Notes: generated by a model not told the origin, from the sequence alone. 64,000 nucleotides of DNA from Campylobacter magnus (GCF_028649595.1 NZ_JAQSLK010000004.1:62001-126000); one strand, 5' to 3'. Counted from the stretch's first letter, positions 17,242 through 29,622 are shown. A program made the numbers and translations.

Positions 17242-17417
17242 GAAATTATGATGATTTTGATGAGGATATAGAGGGACAAGAAGACAGCCGTTATAACGAG
17301 GATTACGAGGACGAAGATGACGGCTTTGACGATGATTTTAGCAGTGGCAAAAGCTATAATTACGACGATGATGACTACGAGTATGATGATGGCAGCGACG
17401 AAGAAGATGAGTACTAA
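17238..17417 (+). CDS. Very acidic 59-residue protein
   Basis: Starts MRNYDDFDEDIEGQEDSR and ends YDDGSDEEDEY. About half of the residues are Asp or Glu with eight Tyr and hardly any hydrophobic residues, so it should be disordered with a very low pI. It starts inside the carbonic anhydrase stop (ATGA), with AAGGAG ten bases upstream, which supports translation. No family is recognised. Candidate roles are a binding partner or buffer of basic proteins or metal ions; this is speculation. Confidence 0.65.
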   Translation: MRNYDDFDEDIEGQEDSRYNEDYEDEDDGFDDDFSSGKSYNYDDDDYEYDDGSDEEDEY

Positions 17418-17705
17418 ATAGATTAAAATTACTTTTTTTGCTTCGCATCCGCTGGTTGGGGGTTAGGGGGTATTTTTTATCTTTGGAATTCTAGTTTAGG
17501 AATTCTAGTTTAAAGAATTCTCTTTAGGAATTCTAGATTAGGAATTCTCTTTAGGGAATTTTAGAATTCCTAGGTAAAATACCCCCTAACCCCCAAAAAC
17601 TAAGCAACCAGCGGATGCGAAGCGAAAATAGGAATTCTAGTTTAAGAATTCTAGATTGGAATTCTAGTTTAAGGAATTCTCTTTGAGGAATTCTCTTTGG
17701 GAATT
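17418..17705. repeat. Inverted GGGGGTTAGGGGGT elements enclosing palindromic repeats
   Basis: The left arm at 17433-17479 (TTGCTTCGCATCCGCTGGTT then GGGGGTTAGGGGGTATTTTT) and the right arm at 17575-17629 are reverse complements, making an inverted repeat with about 95 bases of GGAATTCTAG/GAATTCTCTTT units between. The same arm recurs at 53191-53235. More GAATTC units follow to the end of the nitroreductase gene. No open frame of note. Confidence 0.8.
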
Positions 17706-18284
17706 CTAGATTATTTTATATCTATCATCTTTGCGCTTTAGGGCCTTTGGGGATTCATCAGGGACGCCAAGGGTTAGCATAGCTAGCATTTGACCTTTAT
17801 CTTTTGCGTAGCGGTCTTTAAAAGTCTGCGCAAAGCCCACATTTATAGGCGCTCTCATCCAGCAAGTCCCAAGCCCAAGCCCGCTAGCAGCTAGGCACAA
17901 ATTTTGCACAGCTGCTGCGATGCTTTGTGTAAGGGCACTTTCGCTACTCTCATCATAGGGCTTTTGAGAAAAAACCAGCACATAAACGCTAGCTGCGCCA
18001 AGACTTTTTATAAAGCTTAAAGTCTGCGCTGCTACATCAGGATGCTCCTTAAAATACTCTTCAAGCGGTGCTTTCATCTGTGCTGCGACTTGCTGCATAA
18101 TGCCCAGAATATAGCTTTTCTCGCTCTCATCACGCACCGCTACAAAATACCACGGCTGCGTGTTTTTTGAACTTGGTGCCATACAAGCAGCATTTAGGAT
18201 TTGCTCTAAATCAGCCTTAGAAATTTCAGTATTTTTATATTTTCTAACCGAGCGACGAGAGTTTATAGCTTCAAAAATATCCAT
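17706..18284 (-). CDS. Nitroreductase family flavoprotein
   Basis: FMN-binding oxidoreductase. MDIFEAINSRRSVRKYKNTEIS is the typical N-terminus with the R-R-S-x-R FMN phosphate contact. ACMAPSSKNTQPWYF and the C-terminal ASGLGLGTCWMRAP complete the fold. 192 aa is normal. Substrate is not predictable from sequence. The TAA stop is adjacent to TCTAG of a palindromic repeat unit. Confidence 0.9.
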   Translation of the reverse strand: MDIFEAINSRRSVRKYKNTEISKADLEQILNAACMAPSSKNTQPWYFVAVRDESEKSYILGIMQQVAAQMKAPLEEYFKEHPDVAAQTLSFIKSLGAASVYVLVFSQKPYDESSESALTQSIAAAVQNLCLAASGLGLGTCWMRAPINVGFAQTFKDRYAKDKGQMLAMLTLGVPDESPKALKRKDDRYKII

Positions 18285-18534
18285 TTATTATCCTTTTTCT
18301 GCCAAGCTTAAAAACATAGTCTTTTTGCGCTTTAGCGTAGGTAGATGTGCTAGGAGCTAGCACGAGCGCAGATAAAAACAAAAGTTCATCAAGCGAGCCA
18401 CTAACATATCTATCTGCTTAGTCTATCTTTGAGCAGATGTGCTAAAAGTGAGTGAAGTGCGAGTGTAGGCGCACTAGTAGTGCGTCAAACGAAGCACAAA
18501 CGAACTTTTAGTACAGATGCCAAAGAGAGGCAAG
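18285..18534. other. Intergenic stretch between rnpB and nitroreductase
   Basis: No convincing gene. It contains a short perfect hairpin CGCACTAGTAGTGCG at about 18468-18482 lying downstream of rnpB on the minus strand, possibly part of its 3' processing or termination, though no U-run follows. This gap is unusual here in having no GAATTC palindrome. Confidence 0.4.
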
Positions 18535-18537
18535 CAG

Positions 18538-18852
18538 GGCTGTGACTATAAGCCGAGTTCTGTTTATGTAGCCATTTATCTCGCCCCAATGTCACCAAAG
18601 GGATCTAGCGAAGCGTAAAATCTCAGAGCTTTACCACCGCTTCTTGCTGCAAGCTGGGTTTACATAGCTGCGTGGCTTGTTCTTGCCTGCGCACTGGTGG
18701 GCTTTTACCCCGCCGTTTCACCTGTACCATTGCTGGTAGTTTGCTTTCTGTTGCACTATCCCTAGGCTCTCGCCCGACGCCTGTTAGGCGTAGCTTTGCT
18801 CTGATGCAGCTCGGACTTTCCTCTACTTTTGTAGCGACTACTTGCCACAGCA
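18538..18852 (-). ncRNA. rnpB: RNase P RNA, bacterial type A
   Basis: On the minus strand the 5' region carries GAGGAAAGTCCGAGCT and the 3' region ACAGAACTCGGCTTATAG, the two universally conserved blocks that pair in helix P4. Internal blocks GTGCAACAGAAAGCAAAC and GGTAAAAGCCCACC match the P10-P15 region. The ends pair as GCTGTG/CACAGC (P1), so boundaries are approximate to within several bases. A TATAAT -10 box lies just upstream. Confidence 0.92.
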
Positions 18853-18858
18853 AGCGCA

Positions 18859-18864
18859 ATTATA
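18859..18864 (-). promoter_or_regulatory. -10 box for rnpB
   Basis: TATAAT on the minus strand (within TGCTATAATTGCG) 7 bases ahead of the inferred RNA 5' end and nine bases after the LptF/G stop codon, so rnpB has its own promoter. Confidence 0.65.
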
Positions 18865-18872
18865 GCACAATT

Positions 18873-19937
18873 TTAGCGAGCTTGGCGAAATTTTATATAC
18901 GCAAAGCTGCCAAGCACTACAATAGGCGCAATTATTGCTAGTTCAGCATTTAAAGTCCCAGAGCTGCTAAGGCGAGATAGCGCATAAAGCAGACCCCACA
19001 CGCACAGCGTAGATATCACAAAGCCAAAGCCTAGCAAAGCAAGATTGCTATACCTTGGTATAGCAGGGGCGTAGTAATAAAGTGCTAGCAAGCCAAAAGG
19101 CGCAAAAAATGGGAAAAAAAGAGAAAGATACAGCGAGGTTTTAATAAGTGCTATATTTATATCATCGCCTATTGTTTGATATATCGTAGCTATAGCGTGG
19201 ATGATAGAATACGAAGTAGCTGAGCGGTTTAGGTTTGAAAGAAGCCTAGGCTCAAAGCCCTCAAGCACCTCGTAATTCATATTTGCCTCATAGCTAAGCG
19301 CAGTTTTACCAAGCGCTAGGTCTGTTGGCAAAATTTGAGTGTAGGCAGTTTTAGCTATCCATTTATCTTTGCTAAAACTCACATCCATAGCTAGCACTTT
19401 TTTTACAAGCTTAGCATCTTCAATCTCAAAAATATAGGCAAAAGGTGCGGTTTTGTTCATTTCATCTATGGTGGCAAAATATATAAAGTTATTTTTGTTT
19501 TTGATAAAAGCTGAGTTAAAAGAAAAAAAGTTTTTTGAATTAAGCTCTAAAATGGAGTTTTTTACATCCTTTGCATAGGCTGCTGGAGTGCATTGAAGTA
19601 GCACAAAAAGCCCTGTAATCACACAAGAGATAATAAAAACAGGTTTAATAAGAGCATTTTTACTAACCCCAAGGGCGTAAAAAGCCACTAGCTCGCCACT
19701 TCTAAGCAGCAGTATCAGCGAAATAATAAGCGCAAAAACAAGCGAGAGCGGAAGCAAAAAAGGCACCGCAGAAGCAGCAGAAAACACCACAAAAAGCACT
19801 GCTAAGTTTGCGCTTTTTGGTAGTAGCGCAAGATTATTTAGCACATCAATAGCTACAAAAAACAGCTCTAAGGCTAAAAAAACGATAAAAAAATACTTTA
19901 AATAAATAAAACTAATATACTTTATAAAAACTTTCAT
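18873..19937 (-). CDS. LptF/LptG family LPS export permease
   Basis: Inner-membrane subunit of the Lpt ABC complex that moves LPS/LOS to the outer membrane. Three N-terminal helices (about 10-30, 45-75, 85-115), a periplasmic beta-jellyroll domain, then three C-terminal helices (about 275-350) form the YjgP/YjgQ pattern. RSGELVAFYALGVSKNALIKPVF is the coupling-helix motif. Start at the ATG at 19937 rather than an upstream TTG. 354 aa. Divergent from rdgB. Which of LptF or LptG it is cannot be settled from this window. Confidence 0.88.
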   Translation of the reverse strand: MKVFIKYISFIYLKYFFIVFLALELFFVAIDVLNNLALLPKSANLAVLFVVFSAASAVPFLLPLSLVFALIISLILLLRSGELVAFYALGVSKNALIKPVFIISCVITGLFVLLQCTPAAYAKDVKNSILELNSKNFFSFNSAFIKNKNNFIYFATIDEMNKTAPFAYIFEIEDAKLVKKVLAMDVSFSKDKWIAKTAYTQILPTDLALGKTALSYEANMNYEVLEGFEPRLLSNLNRSATSYSIIHAIATIYQTIGDDINIALIKTSLYLSLFFPFFAPFGLLALYYYAPAIPRYSNLALLGFGFVISTLCVWGLLYALSRLSSSGTLNAELAIIAPIVVLGSFAYIKFRQAR

Positions 19938-19964
19938 CTTAATTTCTTTTAAAAAATAGAGCAA

Positions 19965-19970
19965 ATTCTA
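19965..19970 (-). promoter_or_regulatory. Probable -10 box for the LptF/G gene
   Basis: TAGAAT on the minus strand within AGCTAGAATTTGC, 28 bases before the ATG, in the divergent gap shared with rdgB. Confidence 0.45.
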
Positions 19971-19993
19971 GCTAAATTATTCATAATTTTGGC

Positions 19994-19999
19994 TAAAAT
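19994..19999 (+). promoter_or_regulatory. Probable -10 box for rdgB
   Basis: TAAAAT in TTTGGCTAAAATTGC, 41 bases before the rdgB start, opposite-facing to the LptF/G promoter. Confidence 0.45.
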
Positions 20000-20040
20000 T
20001 GCGAGCAAATTTCGCTAGATTTCTAGCAAAAAGGCACATA

Positions 20041-20673
20041 ATGACAATTATTCTAGCTAGTTCAAACGCAGGAAAACTAAGAGAGTTTAAAGATTTTTTA
20101 AAGGAATTCAAGGTGCGAAATTACAGCGAGTTTATCGCCCCTTTTGAGATAGAAGAAAACGGCGCTGATTTTAAAGAAAACGCCCTTATAAAAGCGCGCG
20201 CTGTCTATAAGGCACTAAAAAGCCAAAATCCTGAGGCTTTAAAAAACGCTATTATTCTAAGCGATGATAGTGGCATTAGCGTCAAAGCCCTTGGTGGCGC
20301 GCCTGGGATTTACTCAGCAAGATATAGTAGCGACTTAGTAGAGCATCCAACAGAAGCTAGCAACAGAGCCAAGCTAAAAAGCGAGCTTGATAAAAAAGGC
20401 GTTTTTAGCTCGCCTGCCTTTTACACAGCAGCAATTGCTGCTATTAGCGATATAGGTGGCTTTAGCGAGCATGTGGAGCTAGGCTTTATGCACGGAAGTG
20501 CTATTGCTGATGAGCGTGGCGAAAACGGCTTTGGCTATGATTTTATGTTTATACCACAAGGCTATGAGCTTACCATAGGGCAGTTAAGCGAGCAGATAAA
20601 AGAAGCCCTAAGCCACCGCACGCAAGCTCTAAGAGCGATTTTACCACATTTAAAAGCCCTAGCAAAAGGCTAA
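20041..20673 (+). CDS. rdgB: XTP/dITP diphosphatase (RdgB/HAM1 family)
   Basis: Removes non-canonical purine nucleoside triphosphates. Start at 20041 because the family begins MTIILASSNAGKLREFK; the longer reading frame upstream from 19999 covers the promoter. NGADFKENALIKARAVY, LSDDSGISVKALGGAPGIYSARYS (catalytic aspartates) and GENGFGYDFMFIP are the expected motifs. 210 aa is slightly long through a ISDIGGFSEHVELGF loop, normal in campylobacteria. Confidence 0.94.
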   Translation: MTIILASSNAGKLREFKDFLKEFKVRNYSEFIAPFEIEENGADFKENALIKARAVYKALKSQNPEALKNAIILSDDSGISVKALGGAPGIYSARYSSDLVEHPTEASNRAKLKSELDKKGVFSSPAFYTAAIAAISDIGGFSEHVELGFMHGSAIADERGENGFGYDFMFIPQGYELTIGQLSEQIKEALSHRTQALRAILPHLKALAKG

Positions 20674-20980
20674 AATCTAGAATTCCCTAGATTTTTAAAA
20701 TTCCGTCTAAAATCGCCGTCATTGCGAGCGAAGCGAAGCAATCTCATTCAAAATTCCCTAAGCCTTGTGTCATCCCCCAGCTTGACTGGGGGATCTCATT
20801 TAAAATTCCGTCTAAAATCGCCGTCATTGCGAGCGAAGCGAAGCAATCTCATTCAAAATTCCGTTCAAAATTCCCAAGCCAAAACTAGAATTCCCTATAA
20901 AATAAATTTAGAATTCCTTGAAATTTTCTAAGAATTCTAGATTTTGTGCTACAATTTCGCAAAAAATTTTAAGGTAAAAA
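20674..20980. repeat. Mixed repeat region upstream of topA
   Basis: Two direct copies of the TCATTGCGAGCGAAGCGAAG element (20717-20746 and 20822-20850), one CATCCCCCAGCTTGACTGGG element (20769-20797) and several GAATTC units near 20670-20690 and 20885-20940. No supported gene; an open frame of 69 codons here is composed of repeat sequence. Confidence 0.85.
20950..20955 (+). promoter_or_regulatory. Probable -10 box for topA
   Basis: TACAAT in TTTTGTGCTACAATTTCG, 26 bases before the topA start and immediately after a GGAATTCTAG-like unit; ribosome site AAGG at 20971-20974. Confidence 0.55.
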
Positions 20981-23068
20981 ATGAGCACGCTAATAATAGT
21001 AGAATCCCCAGCCAAAGCAAAAACCATAAAAAACTTTCTAGGCCGTGGCTATGATGTAATCGCTAGTCTAGGACACATCCGCGACCTGCCAAAATCAAGC
21101 TTTGGCATAAAGATTGAAGATGGCGAGTTCATCCCAGAATACCGCATTACAGCAGACCATAGCCAAGTAGTAAAAGAAATCAAAGAAAAAGCCAAAAGCG
21201 CAGATAAAATCTACTTAGCAACGGACGAAGATAGAGAGGGTGAAGCCATAGCCTTTCACATCGCAGCAGCCATCGGCAAAGACCCGCTAAAACTGCCTCG
21301 CATAGTATTTCACGAAATCACAAAAAGCGCAATAGATGCCGCACTAAAAAACCCACGCAGCCTAGATATGGCAAGCGTAAACGCCCAACAAGCACGCCGC
21401 TTGCTTGACCGTATCGTTGGCTACAAGCTAAGTCCACTTCTAAGCCAAAAGATCCAAAGCGGACTTAGCGCAGGCCGCGTACAAAGTGCTGCGCTAAAAA
21501 TTATCGTAGACAGAGAGCGTGAAATTCAGGCCTTTGTGCCACAAAGATACTTTAGCATTGAAGTTCTTTTTAAAACTGACCTTGAAGCCACGCTTGTCTC
21601 TTTTAAGGGTAAAAAGCTTGATAAGCTTGATATTTCAAGCGAAGAGCTGGCTGATGAGATACTAGCAAGCCTTAAAAAATCAAGCTTTAGCATAAGCAAA
21701 ATAGAAAGCAAAGAGCGTAAAACCACAGCAAATCCGCCTTTTATGACTAGCACACTACAACAAAGTGCGAGCAACCGCCTTGGCTTTAGCCCTAAGCGAA
21801 CCATGGCGCTAGCCCAGCAACTCTACGAGGGCGTAAACACCCCAAATGGACAAATGGGCGCAATCACCTATATGAGAACAGATAGCCTAAATATCGCAAA
21901 AGAAGCAAGAGAGGCTGCGGCTAAGTTTATTGAGCGTGAGTTTGGCAAAGAGTATTTGCCGCCTAAGCCAAATATATACACTAGCAAGGCAAAAGGCGCA
22001 CAAGAAGCCCACGAGGCGATCCGCCCTACAAATGTAGAGTTTACCCCACAAATCGCTGCAAAATACCTAGAAAAAGACCTTTTAAAGCTCTACACGCTTA
22101 TCTATAACCGCTTTGTCTCTAGCCAAATGAGCCCGCAAATCACGCTAAATCAAATGGTAAGCGTAGACGGAGGCGAGTGCGAGCTAAAAATATCTGGGCG
22201 AAAAACGCTATTTGATGGCTTCTCTAAGCTCTGGGCTAGCAGCGAAAAAGATGTGATCTTGCCTGAGCTGTCTTTAAAAGAAGAGTTAAAACTTCAAAAA
22301 TCAAGCAAAGAAGAGCATTTTACCGAACCGCCAGCCAGGTACAGCGAGGCAGGTCTTGTAAAAAAACTTGAAAGCCTAGGGATCGGCCGTCCTAGCACCT
22401 ACGCCCCAACCATCACGCTACTAACAAGCCGTGAGTATGTCAGCACGCAAAACAAGCAACTAGTGCCAAATGAAATCGCCTTTAAAATCACAGCTATGCT
22501 AGAAGCAAACTTCACAGACATCGTAGATAGCGACTTTACAAGCAATCTTGAAAAAAAGCTAGATGATATCGCTGAAAAAGGTGCCAATTGGCAAAAGGTG
22601 CTTGGCGAGTTTTACGAGCCATTTATAGCCAAAATCAGCGAGGGCAAAACCGCAATTGAGAGCCAAAAAGTGCGCGAACTAATCGGCGAAAAATGCCCGC
22701 AGTGTGGCAAAGACTTGCTAAAACGCTCGGGCCGCTTTGGCGAGTTTATTGCTTGTTCTGGCTTTCCAAAGTGTAAGTACTCACGCAACATAGCTAGCGA
22801 ACAAAACAGCAGCCAAAGCACTAAAAAACAAGCCGCCAGCACAGGCATCACCTGCCCAAAATGCCAAAAAGGCGAGGTCGTAGAGCGCAGCAGCAAAAGG
22901 GGCAAGTTCTATGGCTGCTCGCTTTATCCAAAGTGCGATTATACTAGCAACTACAAGCCAGCAGGCGCGTCTTGCCCGCAGTGTGGCGAGCCTATGGTGC
23001 TAAAAGAGCTTAAAAAAGGCAACTTCCACGAGTGCCTTGCTTGTAAATACAAAACGCAGATTTCATAA
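20981..23068 (+). CDS. topA: DNA topoisomerase I
   Basis: Type IA topoisomerase relaxing negative supercoils. The TOPRIM domain starts TLIIVESPAKAKTI and holds ATDEDREGEAIAFHI. The catalytic tyrosine is in GAITYMRTDSLNIA near residue 298. C-terminal zinc ribbons are seen at about 565-695: CPQCGKDLL...CSGFPKC, CPKCQKGEV...CSLYPKC and CPQCGEPMV...CLAC. 695 aa is complete. Flanked on both sides by long repeat regions. Confidence 0.97.
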   Translation: MSTLIIVESPAKAKTIKNFLGRGYDVIASLGHIRDLPKSSFGIKIEDGEFIPEYRITADHSQVVKEIKEKAKSADKIYLATDEDREGEAIAFHIAAAIGKDPLKLPRIVFHEITKSAIDAALKNPRSLDMASVNAQQARRLLDRIVGYKLSPLLSQKIQSGLSAGRVQSAALKIIVDREREIQAFVPQRYFSIEVLFKTDLEATLVSFKGKKLDKLDISSEELADEILASLKKSSFSISKIESKERKTTANPPFMTSTLQQSASNRLGFSPKRTMALAQQLYEGVNTPNGQMGAITYMRTDSLNIAKEAREAAAKFIEREFGKEYLPPKPNIYTSKAKGAQEAHEAIRPTNVEFTPQIAAKYLEKDLLKLYTLIYNRFVSSQMSPQITLNQMVSVDGGECELKISGRKTLFDGFSKLWASSEKDVILPELSLKEELKLQKSSKEEHFTEPPARYSEAGLVKKLESLGIGRPSTYAPTITLLTSREYVSTQNKQLVPNEIAFKITAMLEANFTDIVDSDFTSNLEKKLDDIAEKGANWQKVLGEFYEPFIAKISEGKTAIESQKVRELIGEKCPQCGKDLLKRSGRFGEFIACSGFPKCKYSRNIASEQNSSQSTKKQAASTGITCPKCQKGEVVERSSKRGKFYGCSLYPKCDYTSNYKPAGASCPQCGEPMVLKELKKGNFHECLACKYKTQIS

Positions 23069-23679
23069 GAAATTCTAGAATTCCTAGGATTTTTGGGGGT
23101 TAGGGGGTATTTTTAACTCAGGAATTCTGGTTTAAGGAATTCTGGTTTAAGGAATTCTAGTTTTGGAATTCTAGTTTTGGAATTCTCTTTGGGGAATTCT
23201 AGATTAGGAATTCTAGAATTCTCCTTAAAAGACACCCCCTTAACCCCCAGAAAATCTAGAATTCCTAGGGAATTTAATATGGGAATTCTAGTTTAGGAAT
23301 TCTAGATTAAGAATTCTAAATTTAGGAATTCTAAAATTCCTAGCGTAACTTCTCTAAAAAATCTAGAATTCCTAGGGAATTTAATATGGGAATTCTAGTT
23401 TAAGAATTCTGGAATTCCTTAAAAGACACCCCCTTAACCCCCAGAAAATCTAGAATTCCTAGGGAATTCAATATAAGAATTCTAGATTTGGAATTCTAGT
23501 TTTGGAATTCTAGTTTAAGGGAATTCTAGAATTCCTAGGGAATTTAATATAGGAATTTTAGTTTAAGGAATTCTAGTTTTGGAGAATTCTAAAATTCCTA
23601 GCGTAAGTTCTCTAAAAAAATCTAAAATTCCTAGGGAATTCTAGATTAAGAATTCTAGATTTTAGTAGTATAAATTTGC
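23069..23679. repeat. Largest palindromic repeat array (611 bp) with higher-order duplication
   Basis: About two dozen GAATTC cores plus degenerate forms. The block TCTAGAATTCCTAGGGAATT followed by TAATATGGGAATTCTAG occurs four times in variants (from about 23268, 23363, 23450 and 23531), and CCTAGCGTAACTTCTCT twice, so the array grew by segment duplication of about 90-160 bp. Three GGGGGTTAGGGGGT-type elements (one forward at 23093, two inverted near 23235 and 23425) are embedded. No gene is present. Confidence 0.88.
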
Positions 23680-27341
<3,662 letters not shown>

Positions 27342-28496
27342 TTAGTCTAGGTCTTTTAGCCCGATCTCTCTCATCCCACTCTCAAACGCTGCTGCGCTTG
27401 CCTGCTGAAGCAAGATGGCAAGGTCATTTGGCGTAGTAGATGAGTTCATCGCCTCTTCACGGGTGATGATGTTATTTTTGTATAAATTTAGCAAGGCTGA
27501 ATCAAAGGTCTGCATACCGCTATTTGCGCCAGCTTCTGTGATGGCTGTTAGAATTTCATCTTGGCGGCCTTTTAGGATTAGCTGTTTGATACGAGGGGTT
27601 TGGAGCATGATCTCTACAGCTGCTACGCGGCCTCCGTCAATCTTTTGGCAAAGGCGCTGAGAGATAATGCCTTGAATCGCTGAGCCAAGTGCCATTTTCG
27701 CACGCTCTAGCTCAGAGCCTGAGAACATGCCTAGCACACGGTTTACAGTCTCTTGTGAGTCTCTGGTGTGTAGGGTGCTAAGCACCAAGTGTCCAGTCTC
27801 AGCTGCCATAAGAGCGATATTCATAGTCTCATAGTCACGGATCTCACCTACTAGGATGATATCAGGGTCTTCACGCAAAGAAGCTTTTAGCGCAGTTGCA
27901 AAGCTGGTGGCGTCTTGGCCAACGCTGCGCTGGTTTATAAGGCAGTTTATATCCTTGTGGATAAACTCAATTGGATCTTCAATCGTGATAATGTGAGCTT
28001 TGCGCTTTTTATTTATGCGATCTATCATGCTTGCTAGCGTGGTTGATTTACCTGAGCCTGTTGGGCCAGTTACTAGCACGATGCCACGATGTACTGTATC
28101 GCAGAGCTTTACTACACTTGATGGAAGCCCAAGGTCTTCAAGGGCTGGAAGCTTAACTGGGATAGTTCTAAACACAGCCGAGACGCCATCCATTTGAAAG
28201 AAAATATTTACACGAAAGCGGTAATCTTCGTTTAGCTTGTGGATAAAATCTGCGCTTTTATTTTCAACTAGCTCATCAAAGCGTCCACGAAGTAGCTCTT
28301 TTGCTAGAGTAAGTCCTTCTGGGGTAGAAAGAAAGCGAGAGTTTTCTACTGGCACCATTTCGCCATTTACACGCTTGCGGATAACTGAGTTTGATTTTAC
28401 ATGAAGGTCGCTGCCGCCGTCTCGCACTAGCTCCTCAAGGTAGCCATTTAGCTCATCACGAAGTTTAAAATCTAATTTTGAAATATCTACTGCCAA
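27342..28496 (-). CDS. pilT: PilT-type twitching/retraction ATPase
   Basis: Hexameric ATPase that depolymerises type IV pili. The N-terminal PAS-like domain has GGSDLHVKSNSVIRKRVNGEM. Walker A VTGPTGSGKSTTLASMIDRIN, Asp box IITIEDPIEFIH, Walker B-like DIILVGEIRDYETMNIALMAAETGHLVLSTLHT and VNRVLGMFSG are intact. ILQTPRIKQLILKGRQDEI corresponds to the retraction-specific PilT C-terminal motif region. 384 aa is normal. It is last in a long leftward operon after tal. A pilin-like gene is at 52.2 kb; no other pilus genes are in the window. Confidence 0.87.
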   Translation of the reverse strand: MAVDISKLDFKLRDELNGYLEELVRDGGSDLHVKSNSVIRKRVNGEMVPVENSRFLSTPEGLTLAKELLRGRFDELVENKSADFIHKLNEDYRFRVNIFFQMDGVSAVFRTIPVKLPALEDLGLPSSVVKLCDTVHRGIVLVTGPTGSGKSTTLASMIDRINKKRKAHIITIEDPIEFIHKDINCLINQRSVGQDATSFATALKASLREDPDIILVGEIRDYETMNIALMAAETGHLVLSTLHTRDSQETVNRVLGMFSGSELERAKMALGSAIQGIISQRLCQKIDGGRVAAVEIMLQTPRIKQLILKGRQDEILTAITEAGANSGMQTFDSALLNLYKNNIITREEAMNSSTTPNDLAILLQQASAAAFESGMREIGLKDLD

Positions 28497-28589
28497 AACT
28501 TTACCTTTTATATATTTTTTAATCTAGGAATTCTAGAAAATTTTAGGGAATTCTAGAATTTCATACTCTAGAATTCCTTATAAAAATGC

Positions 28590-29570
28590 CTAGGCTTGTA
28601 AAGCGTTAATGCTTTGTGCGTAGGCTTCTTTAAAAGCACTTATGCCATCACTAAATAGCTTAGCGCAGACTTTTTCGTGGTTTATGCCAGCTGCAGCTGC
28701 TTTGGCAAAATACTCTTCAATGACCTCTTTTGAGGCTGGAGCTATTACATTTATGCTATTTGCGGCTTTTAGCGCATCAAGTGGAGCTGTGTTTATCGAG
28801 CGCTCAAAGGCTAGTTCTTTGATGTAATAATCAGGGCTTGCCTTGCCACCTTTTACACCAGTGCTAGCAAAAAGCGTGCGAACATTATTTAGCCCATAAG
28901 TCTCTATCTCATAGTAGATAGAAGTAGCATTGTAAATGCCGTATTTCATGTGATCTAAACCTGCTTTTTTAAGGCTTTCTTCAAGCTCTCTATCAAAACG
29001 GCTTACAAACACGCTGATTACACACTCTGGCTCTTTTGTATTTGGGAATTTTTTCTTATAGCTTTTTAGCCCTTTTTCAAAGGCTTTTAGGCATTCTTTT
29101 GCTTGCTCTAGGCTAAAAACTAAGGTTGCATTTACATTTATACCCCGTTTTACTAGCTCACGCATTGCGTAGTAGCCTTGTTCGTTTGCTGGGATTTTCA
29201 TCATGACATTTGGCATTTTTATAGTATTAAAAATACGCTTTGCCTCATCTAGGCTGCCCACCTCATCATCAAAAAGCTCAGGTCTAACTTCAATGCTAAC
29301 AAAGCCATCTTCACCATTTGCGTAGTTTGTAAGTAGTTTAAAAGCAGCGTTTTTGACATCATTCATAGCTAGAAGCTCATAAATTTTCTTTGCTTCTTTT
29401 TTGCCTTTTAGACTAGCGATTTGCTCACTATATGCACCACTTTCAAAAGCAGTTTTGAAAATCGCTGGATTTGTCGTAGCACCTGAGATTTTGCCCTCTT
29501 TTATCATGCTAGCAAAATCGCCATTTATAAAATCTTTTTCTAAATAATCGCACCATAATGAAAAGTTCAT
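28590..29570 (-). CDS. tal: Transaldolase
   Basis: Non-oxidative pentose phosphate enzyme using a Schiff-base lysine. Motifs ISGATTNPAIFKTAF (N-terminus), MPNVMMKIPANEQGYYAM (Lys), GINVNATLVFSLEQAK and SVFVSRFDREL fit the bacterial transaldolase type found in campylobacteria. 326 aa. Gene order cheW-serB-tal matches C. jejuni. A palindrome cluster follows at 28523-28580. Confidence 0.94.
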   Translation of the reverse strand: MNFSLWCDYLEKDFINGDFASMIKEGKISGATTNPAIFKTAFESGAYSEQIASLKGKKEAKKIYELLAMNDVKNAAFKLLTNYANGEDGFVSIEVRPELFDDEVGSLDEAKRIFNTIKMPNVMMKIPANEQGYYAMRELVKRGINVNATLVFSLEQAKECLKAFEKGLKSYKKKFPNTKEPECVISVFVSRFDRELEESLKKAGLDHMKYGIYNATSIYYEIETYGLNNVRTLFASTGVKGGKASPDYYIKELAFERSINTAPLDALKAANSINVIAPASKEVIEEYFAKAAAAGINHEKVCAKLFSDGISAFKEAYAQSINALQA

Positions 29571-29622
29571 TTAATGTCCTTCACAGAGAACTCTAGAATT
29601 CCCTATTTAAAAATCAAATTCT

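Noticed and set aside
18623-18941. Open frames of 78-89 codons on both strands
   Set aside because: They lie within the RNase P RNA gene, whose conserved blocks explain the sequence.
20722-20931. 69-residue frame with repeated MRAKRSNLIQNS units
   Set aside because: It is translated interspersed repeat (TCATTGCGAGCGAAG family); peptides of this kind come up wherever the repeat occurs.
23069-23679. Replication origin with DnaA boxes
   Set aside because: The repeated words are GAATTC palindromes, not TTATCCACA-like boxes, and the neighbours are topA and recJ rather than dnaA/dnaN.
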